Assembly (NCBI GenBank): GCA_019923655.1
Contig: JAHXGL010000006.1
Coordinates: 1 to 36,262 of the forward strand
DNA from: Candidatus Nealsoniibacteriota bacterium
Lineage (GTDB): Bacteria; Patescibacteriota; Minisyncoccia; Minisyncoccales; RBG-13-42-11
Reading direction: 5' to 3'
DNA: 36,262 bases
The notes under the pieces are model-generated. The model was not told where the DNA came from. It saw nothing but the letters and a program-made list of their open reading frames with translations, and did not search any database. A program made the position numbers and the translations under genes. Within the stretch, counting starts at the first letter, position 1, and each line of letters starts with the position of its first letter. Positions 31,855 to 36,262 of the stretch are shown here, piece by piece.

Positions 31855-32106
31855 TTATTTATATACTTTTTGTCTAACGCTCTGGATGGCTTTCTCTGTC
31901 TCTTTTTTTGAAAGCCGAGTTTTGCGAGCCGCCCGACGGAGTTCATCCATCATTTCTTTTAAACTTAAAGCTGATTTAGTAAGTCGTTTAATTGAGATTG
32001 TGTCCCTGGAAACATCAATAAAAACATCTGCCCCTTTCCAGCTTTTTTGCAGTCCCTTGGGCAGGGTAATAGTTCCATTTTTTACTTTTGCAGTTTGATT
32101 AGCCAT
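31855..32106 (-). CDS. vapB: VapB-like antitoxin (AbrB/MazE fold)
   Basis: 83 residues. The N-terminal half (KVKNGTITLPKGLQKSWKGADVFIDV) is a swapped-hairpin AbrB/MazE DNA-binding domain. The C-terminal half is a charged helix that would wrap the toxin. It should neutralise VapC and repress its own promoter. A promoter TTGATT, 17 nt, TACAAT ends 9 nt before the ATG. Confidence 0.85.
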   Translation of the reverse strand: MANQTAKVKNGTITLPKGLQKSWKGADVFIDVSRDTISIKRLTKSALSLKEMMDELRRAARKTRLSKKETEKAIQSVRQKVYK

Positions 32107-32115
32107 ATTGGTTTA

Positions 32116-32144
32116 ATTGTACTAAACTAAAAATAATAAATCAA
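32116..32144 (-). promoter_or_regulatory. vapBC promoter
   Basis: TTGATT (32144-32139), 17-nt spacer, TACAAT (32121-32116) on the minus strand. The antitoxin ATG is 9 nt beyond the -10 box, giving a 2-3 nt leader. Confidence 0.65.
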
Positions 32145-32249
32145 ATTTTTTTACCTTATTAGAGAATTGAAAGCTATATTTATTCTTTCAAGCTCTTTCT
32201 TAAAATTAAGCCCTATTATTTTAAGTTATCCTATAATTCTCAACTAGGT

Positions 32250-32555
32250 CTATTTAGAATAGATAGACGGCTTTTTGAGAATAATCTTGTAAAGATTTTC
32301 AATGAAATCGCCGCCAGCATAACCAATAACAAAAGCAATTGCTGGAGTGATATAATCCAGGCCTAAAAAAGTAATGCCCAATTCTTTGGTTACAATAGCC
32401 GCCAAAAACCCGATAACCCCGGAAAGAAACATCATTCCTAAAAAATAAGTAAGGCGAAAACCAACCCTCTTGTAAGAATACTGATGCTTAATAAAACCAA
32501 CCAGTCCCCTGATTACTCCGCCCCCAAACCCGGCTATAAGAATTTGTATATACAT
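32250..32555 (-). CDS. Small membrane protein, possibly holin-like
   Basis: 101 residues with three hydrophobic segments (about 4-22, 36-54 and 67-84), separated by a basic loop (KHQYSYKRVG) and ending in a charged tail (ENLYKIILKKPSIYSK). Size and topology recall small phage-type holins or channel-like proteins, but no family motif is certain. A 3' fragment of a second, slightly different copy survives at 31372-31439, so the gene was once duplicated in tandem. Confidence 0.6.
   Translation of the reverse strand: MYIQILIAGFGGGVIRGLVGFIKHQYSYKRVGFRLTYFLGMMFLSGVIGFLAAIVTKELGITFLGLDYITPAIAFVIGYAGGDFIENLYKIILKKPSIYSK
32268..32315. repeat. 48-bp direct repeat, copy 2
   Basis: Identical to 31392-31439. 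It codes GGDFIENLYKIILKKP near the end of the small membrane protein. Confidence 0.97.
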
Positions 32556-32677
32556 AAATTATTAAAGTTAATTAATTTTTTATTTATATTAAAATTTGGA
32601 TCTTTGAATCCTCAAAAGATAATAAAATCATTCTATTTCCCTTATTACAATTTACTAAATTCGGACATTTTAGTCAA

Positions 32678-32760
32678 TTGACACTCTCCTTGACTAAAGT
32701 CAACGGAGATTCTTGCTTCAACGACTGCCTAATGGTTAGTCTCCGCAAGCGTTAATTTGG
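32678..32760 (-). ncRNA. Probable omegaRNA (reRNA) 3' part, overlapping the tnpB end
   Basis: In tnpB elements the guide RNA runs from inside the gene's 3' end to the element's right end, and the bases beyond it act as guide. Here the final stem CTCC-TTGACT...AGTCAA-GGAG and the tail GAGTGTCAA sit at the right end. The guide position reads TTGACTAAAATGTCCGAATT. The 5' limit is unknown. Confidence 0.5.
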
Positions 32761-33871
32761 GTCTGCCCGACCCTATTAAAGCAAATCTTTTAATGTTTTG
32801 GCTTGCTAAAATATCTCTATCGTGTTTTGTTTTACATTGTGGACAAATCCATTCTCTTGCAGAAAGTTTTAGTTCTTGATTAACATATCCACAAGAACAA
32901 GTTTTACTACTGGCTTCAAATCTTCCTATCATTAAAAGATTTTTACCATACCAATCGCATTTATACTCTAATTGTCTTTTGAATTCTCTCCAAGCAACAT
33001 CTGAAATCGCTTTTGCCAGATATTTATTTTTTAACAAACCTTTTATACCTAAATCCTCTATGGCAATTGACTTCACCGCTTGGTTCTCGCGGATCAATTG
33101 ATAAGTGAATTTGTGTAGAAAATCCGTTCTTTGGTTATTTATTTTTTCGTGAATTAAAGCAACTTTTAATCTTTGTTTTGCGTTATTGTTGCTGGCTTTC
33201 TTTTTTCTGCTTAACCATCGTTGTTGTCTTTTTAGTTTTAATTCTGATTTTTTAAGAAATTTAGGATTATCTATTTTTCTGCCATCGCTAATAGTAGCAA
33301 AATGCTTTATTCCTAAATCTATACCGATTGTTGTTTTTTCAGCTATTTTCGGTTTCTTTGGTAGCTGTTTGCGTTGTTCTGTTAAAATTGAAACGAAGTA
33401 TTTTCCTGTTGGAGTTTTACTAATCGTTGCTGTTTTAATTTTACCTTGTATTTTTCTGCTTAATTTGATTTTGATATTTGGTATCTTAAAAACACTTAAT
33501 TGATTATTATTTATTTTCAATCCTTGCGGAACTTGAAAACTATTCTTATTTTGTTTCTTACTCTTAAATCTTGGAAACCTATTATGCTTTCTGAAAAAAG
33601 AAGTAAAAGCATTATCAAGATTTCTTAAAGCCATTTGGAGTGATTGGCTGTTTACTTCATTAAGCCATTCATAATCCTTTTTCTTTTTTAGTTTTGTTAA
33701 CTCTTTTGTTAAATCAAAACAGCTTAATCTTTTTTTGTCTTGCTGATATGCTTTTATTTTCTTTTCAAGTCCAAAATTAAATGTCCAACGAACACAGCTA
33801 AAGTGTTTCTCAATCAGTTCTTTTTGTTTCTTATCGGGATATAACCTATATGCGTATGATTTCTGTATCAT
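32729..33871 (-). CDS. tnpB: RNA-guided nuclease TnpB
   Basis: A 380-residue RuvC-like nuclease, ancestor type of Cas12. The catalytic acids are D185 (GIDLGIKHFA), E272 (IEDLGIKG) and D353 (DRDILASQNI), all present. The zinc finger is C325-x-C327 ... C343-x2-C346; the first pair is CxC rather than the usual CxxC. The N-terminal basic RNA-binding region (KSYAYRLYPDKKQ) is normal. TnpB cuts DNA matched by the omegaRNA guide and helps the element persist. A near-leaderless promoter precedes it. Confidence 0.95.
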   Translation of the reverse strand: MIQKSYAYRLYPDKKQKELIEKHFSCVRWTFNFGLEKKIKAYQQDKKRLSCFDLTKELTKLKKKKDYEWLNEVNSQSLQMALRNLDNAFTSFFRKHNRFPRFKSKKQNKNSFQVPQGLKINNNQLSVFKIPNIKIKLSRKIQGKIKTATISKTPTGKYFVSILTEQRKQLPKKPKIAEKTTIGIDLGIKHFATISDGRKIDNPKFLKKSELKLKRQQRWLSRKKKASNNNAKQRLKVALIHEKINNQRTDFLHKFTYQLIRENQAVKSIAIEDLGIKGLLKNKYLAKAISDVAWREFKRQLEYKCDWYGKNLLMIGRFEASSKTCSCGYVNQELKLSAREWICPQCKTKHDRDILASQNIKRFALIGSGRPKLTLAETNH

Positions 33872-33877
33872 ACTTAT

Positions 33878-33906
33878 AGTTTATTCCTTTATCTGTAAAT
33901 TGTCAA
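33878..33906 (-). promoter_or_regulatory. tnpB promoter
   Basis: TTGACA (33906-33901), 17-nt spacer, TAAACT (33883-33878) on the minus strand, then 6 nt to the ATG. Confidence 0.6.
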
Positions 33907-34005
33907 GTGTTTTCTGTATCCCCACACCAAAATTCGGGGGTTTTAGAAAACAAGATTCTCATAATTCCGCAGAGTTTTTTACTGGGATTTTTAATAAGAT
34001 TAAGA

Positions 34006-34018
34006 TATAATCAAAAAT
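34006..34018 (+). promoter_or_regulatory. Leaderless promoter of the flippase gene
   Basis: TATAAT (34006-34011) followed by exactly 7 nt and the ATG. The -35 is weak. Confidence 0.6.
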
Positions 34019-35287
34019 ATGGAGTTAAAGCAAAAAATTTACGAATTTCTGCGATGGTCTGAAAAATATACCGGGACTGATATGGTCTATTTTGCCAAAG
34101 GAAGTTTTTGGTGGATTTTAGGTCGGAGCATTCTTTTACTGCTTAGCTTAGCAGTAATGATGGCTTTTGCCAGATGGCTACCAAAAGAAACCTTTGGCGC
34201 TTATCAATATATTCTTTCAATGGTGGCAATTTTAGCTATTTTTGCTTTACCCGGAATAGATACTGCTTTAGTAAGAACTGTTGCTAAGGGCTCTACCAAA
34301 GCATTTTGGTTCTGCGCCAAGACAAAGTTCCGCTGGGCATTGATAAGCGCGGCTGGCTGCCTTGTTATTGCTGGCTGGTATCTTGCTCATCAAAACTTTG
34401 TTCTGGGAGTTTCCTTTTTAATTGCCGGTATCTTTTTCCCGTTTGTCAATGTCTTTAATCTTTTTGCGTCTTTCTGGCATGGAAAAAAGAGGTTTGATGT
34501 CCTGGCAAAATATCAAATTTTATTAAAAATTTTATCTGTTTTGATTCTTCTTCCAGTAATTTTCTTTTTTGATAATTTAGTCCTTATTATTCTTGCCTTT
34601 TCTGTAAGCTCTGCTATTTTTGGCGCCATATTTTTTACTCTCACTTTGAAAAAAATAACTGCTCAAGATTCAATCAATGAAAGCCAGGAAGATGAAAAAC
34701 AAGAAAAAGAGACAATTTCTTTTGGCAAGCGCTTAACTTTAATGTCAAGTATTGGTCATTTCAGCGCCCATCTTGATAAAGTTATTATCTGGCAAATGCT
34801 GGGACCAATGGCTGTCGCAATTTATGCTTTTGCCCAATTACCGCTCCAGAAAATTAATGAAATAATTCCGATTGCTCCTCTGGCATTTCCAAAGCTAAGC
34901 GACCAAAATGTGAAGGAAATAAAAAAAGAAGTTTTCAAAAAATTTCTAAAGCTCTTTTTATTTTCCATTCCTTTAACCGTTTTAATTATTTTTTTAGCGC
35001 CCTATTTTTATAAACTTCTCTTTCCTCTCTATTTGGAATCTATACCATATTTTCAGGTCTTAGCCCTTTCCTTAATCTTCATTCCTTTTTCTTTATTAGG
35101 AATTTCCCTGCTTACTGAAATGAAAAAGAGAGCGCTTTATATAATCTCATTTACCGCTCCTTTACTGCAGATAGTTCTGTTTTTAATTTTAATTCCTTTT
35201 TATGGAATTTGGGGAATAATTTTCGCTATTTTGATTGCCCAATTTTCAGGCAGTTTGCTCGTACTCTATTTTTTCAAAAAGATTTAA
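34019..35287 (+). CDS. Polysaccharide flippase, Wzx/MATE-like
   Basis: A 422-residue membrane protein with about 12 TM segments. The N-terminal block FAKGSFWWILGRSILLLLSLAVMMAFARWLPKETFGAYQY is typical of the Wzx/RfbX family, and the central GHFSAHLDKVIIWQMLGPMAVAIYAFAQ block resembles its TM7-8 region. The family turns lipid-linked sugar units to the outer face of the membrane. With the sugar transferase, guanylyltransferase and ligase-like protein in this window it makes a nearly complete Wzx/Wzy-type pathway. The 3' end overlaps the convergent epimerase gene by 14 nt. Confidence 0.9.
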   Translation: MELKQKIYEFLRWSEKYTGTDMVYFAKGSFWWILGRSILLLLSLAVMMAFARWLPKETFGAYQYILSMVAILAIFALPGIDTALVRTVAKGSTKAFWFCAKTKFRWALISAAGCLVIAGWYLAHQNFVLGVSFLIAGIFFPFVNVFNLFASFWHGKKRFDVLAKYQILLKILSVLILLPVIFFFDNLVLIILAFSVSSAIFGAIFFTLTLKKITAQDSINESQEDEKQEKETISFGKRLTLMSSIGHFSAHLDKVIIWQMLGPMAVAIYAFAQLPLQKINEIIPIAPLAFPKLSDQNVKEIKKEVFKKFLKLFLFSIPLTVLIIFLAPYFYKLLFPLYLESIPYFQVLALSLIFIPFSLLGISLLTEMKKRALYIISFTAPLLQIVLFLILIPFYGIWGIIFAILIAQFSGSLLVLYFFKKI

Positions 35288-36251
35288 AATAATTAACGGT
35301 TTTTTCTAATCCTTGTTCTAAATTATATTTTGGCTTCCAGCCAAGCTCTTTTTTTATTTTGGCGTAACTCAAACAGCTTCTTTTTAATTCTCCGTTGATT
35401 TTAGATGGCTCAAAAATCGGCTTAATTTCTTTTCCAATCTTTTTTGAAACTAATTGCCAAAGTCTATTTATGCTGGTTTCAATTCCCGTACCAACATTGT
35501 AAATCGCGTTATTGCAATTCTGTTGATTCAAAACTCTTAAAAAAGAATCAACTACATCATAAACGAATACAAAGTCCCTGGTTTGCCTGCCATTTCCAAA
35601 AATAACTGGCTTGTTCTTTTTTAAAAGTTTATCAATAAAAATTGCCACTACACCTGCTTCGCCTCTTGGGTCCTGGCGAGGCCCGTAAACATTTGCCAAA
35701 CGCAAAGAAGTAAATGGCAAGCCAAAAACTTGATAATAATAATTTAAGTATTGCTCTGTTGTTAATTTGGCAACAGCATAGGGAGAAAAACACCGGGCAG
35801 AACTATGTTCAGGGGTTGGCGTTATTTGAGCGTCTCCATAAATTGCTCCACCTGAAGAAGTAAAGATAATTTTTTTAACCCCAACTTTCTTACAATTTTC
35901 TAAAACATTAAGAGCTCCCAAGATATTAATCCTTGCGTCTTCAAACGGGTTCTCTACTGACTTGCGGACATTAATTTGGGCAGCTAAATGAAAAACAACT
36001 TCTGGTTTTTCTTGCTTAAAAATTCTTGAAATCTCAGGACTTAAAATGTCAAGCTTATAAAATTTACCCCCGCCTTTTTTAAAAAAGAGGGGGGTTGCCC
36101 CATGTTTTTTGCTCAAAAGAAGGGGGTGAAGATTTTCTTTTCTGCCGGTGGAAAGATTATCAATCACGACCACTTTATGCCCTTTCTCTATTAAACAATC
36201 TACAAGATGAGAACCAATAAACCCGGCGCCGCCAGTTATTAAAATTTTCAT
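35274..36251 (-). CDS. NAD-dependent sugar epimerase (UDP-glucose 4-epimerase-like)
   Basis: A 325-residue extended short-chain dehydrogenase. It has the NAD motif GGAGFIGSH (7-15), VIDNLSTG, HLAAQINVRKSV, the catalytic SSGGAIYG and YAVAK (YxxxK), and RLANVYGPRQDP. It likely interconverts nucleotide sugars for the surface polymer. Residues about 41-60 (LLLSKKHGATPLFFKKGGG) are an insert made by a palindromic repeat, in a loop after the cofactor-binding strands where relatives go straight on to KFYKLDI. The gene begins 12 nt before the window end, so its promoter is not seen. Confidence 0.92.
   Translation of the reverse strand: MKILITGGAGFIGSHLVDCLIEKGHKVVVIDNLSTGRKENLHPLLLSKKHGATPLFFKKGGGKFYKLDILSPEISRIFKQEKPEVVFHLAAQINVRKSVENPFEDARINILGALNVLENCKKVGVKKIIFTSSGGAIYGDAQITPTPEHSSARCFSPYAVAKLTTEQYLNYYYQVFGLPFTSLRLANVYGPRQDPRGEAGVVAIFIDKLLKKNKPVIFGNGRQTRDFVFVYDVVDSFLRVLNQQNCNNAIYNVGTGIETSINRLWQLVSKKIGKEIKPIFEPSKINGELKRSCLSYAKIKKELGWKPKYNLEQGLEKTVNYFKSF
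36068..36128. repeat. Palindromic repeat inserted in the epimerase gene
   Basis: CCCCC-GCC-TTTTTT and AAAAAA-GAG-GGGGG pair over about 14 bp with two mismatches; a second C/G-run pair (GCCCC, AGGGGG) follows. The block keeps the frame open and adds about 20 residues. Confidence 0.7.
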
Positions 36252-36262
36252 AATTTTTGCTG

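Larger units (their letters stand above)
32678..33940 (-). mobile_element. IS200/IS605-type element carrying tnpB only
   Basis: A single tnpB gene lies between a left-end hairpin (33920-33940, CCCC/GGGG arms) and a right end (32678-32719) whose scaffold is also found alone at 28824-28865. No tnpA transposase is present, so movement would need one in trans. The outer limits are approximate: the right limit is set by the two-copy match, the left only by the hairpin. Confidence 0.7.

Noticed and set aside
32250-32555. Prophage, because of a holin-like protein
   Set aside because: No other phage genes are in the window, and the protein match is only by size and topology.

Overview
This AT-rich window (roughly one third G+C by eye) looks like a chromosome segment of a Candidate Phyla Radiation / Patescibacteria bacterium, most likely of the Parcubacteria lineage. 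The grounds are short intergenic spaces, many 4-20 nt gene overlaps, few Shine-Dalgarno sites, several promoters whose -10 box lies only 6-9 nt before the ATG, and CPR-typical families: a split TraG-like ATPase with a membrane partner, a zinc-finger adenylate-kinase-like protein, a free-standing ComEC hydrolase domain and an LVIVD propeller. TGA is a normal stop, so this is not the SR1/Gracilibacteria code. Taxonomy is inferred from gene content only.

Layout. 13-488: four minus-strand tRNA genes (Ala-GGC, Arg-CCT, His-GTG, Arg-TCT). 618-4529, plus strand: ferredoxin, a thioredoxin/ferredoxin:thioredoxin-reductase fusion, class III ribonucleotide reductase NrdD and its activase NrdG. These read as one anaerobic dNTP module with its own electron supply. 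4711-28811, all minus strand: a membrane protein, a phosphoesterase, RNase P RNA, RNase HI, RecJ-like DHH protein, phosphoglycerate kinase, the TraG-like ATPase and membrane partner, SecF/SecD, an LVIVD propeller, SecA, spermidine synthase, AdoMet decarboxylase, a Lys-rich micro-ORF with a strong terminator, MurB, a candidate small RNA, an adenylate-kinase-like protein, a ComEC-type hydrolase, a zinc-ribbon micro-protein, a secreted HExxH protein, lactate permease and an O-antigen-ligase/TPR protein. 28962-36251, mixed strands: surface-polysaccharide genes (sugar-phosphate transferase, mannose-1-phosphate guanylyltransferase, flippase, NAD-sugar epimerase) interrupted by a vapBC toxin-antitoxin islet, a small membrane protein and an IS200/IS605-type tnpB element.

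The strongest novelty signals are: (1) the Fd - [Trx-FTR fusion] - NrdD - NrdG operon, a plausible dedicated ferredoxin-to-ribonucleotide-reductase wire; (2) short repeats inserted in frame in essential genes, including one 7-nt-period element shared by secA and murB in the same frame (17 residues almost identical), relatives in nrdG and again in murB, and a palindromic insert in the epimerase; (3) a stand-alone 42-nt copy of the tnpB element's right end / omegaRNA scaffold abutting the start codon of the O-antigen-ligase gene; (4) three tRNA T-arm-like modules without tRNA bodies, two forming a large inverted repeat; (5) a vapBC module bracketed by a 48-bp exact direct repeat taken from the 3' end of the neighbouring membrane gene; (6) a probable small RNA upstream of murB that shares complementary words with the murB leader.
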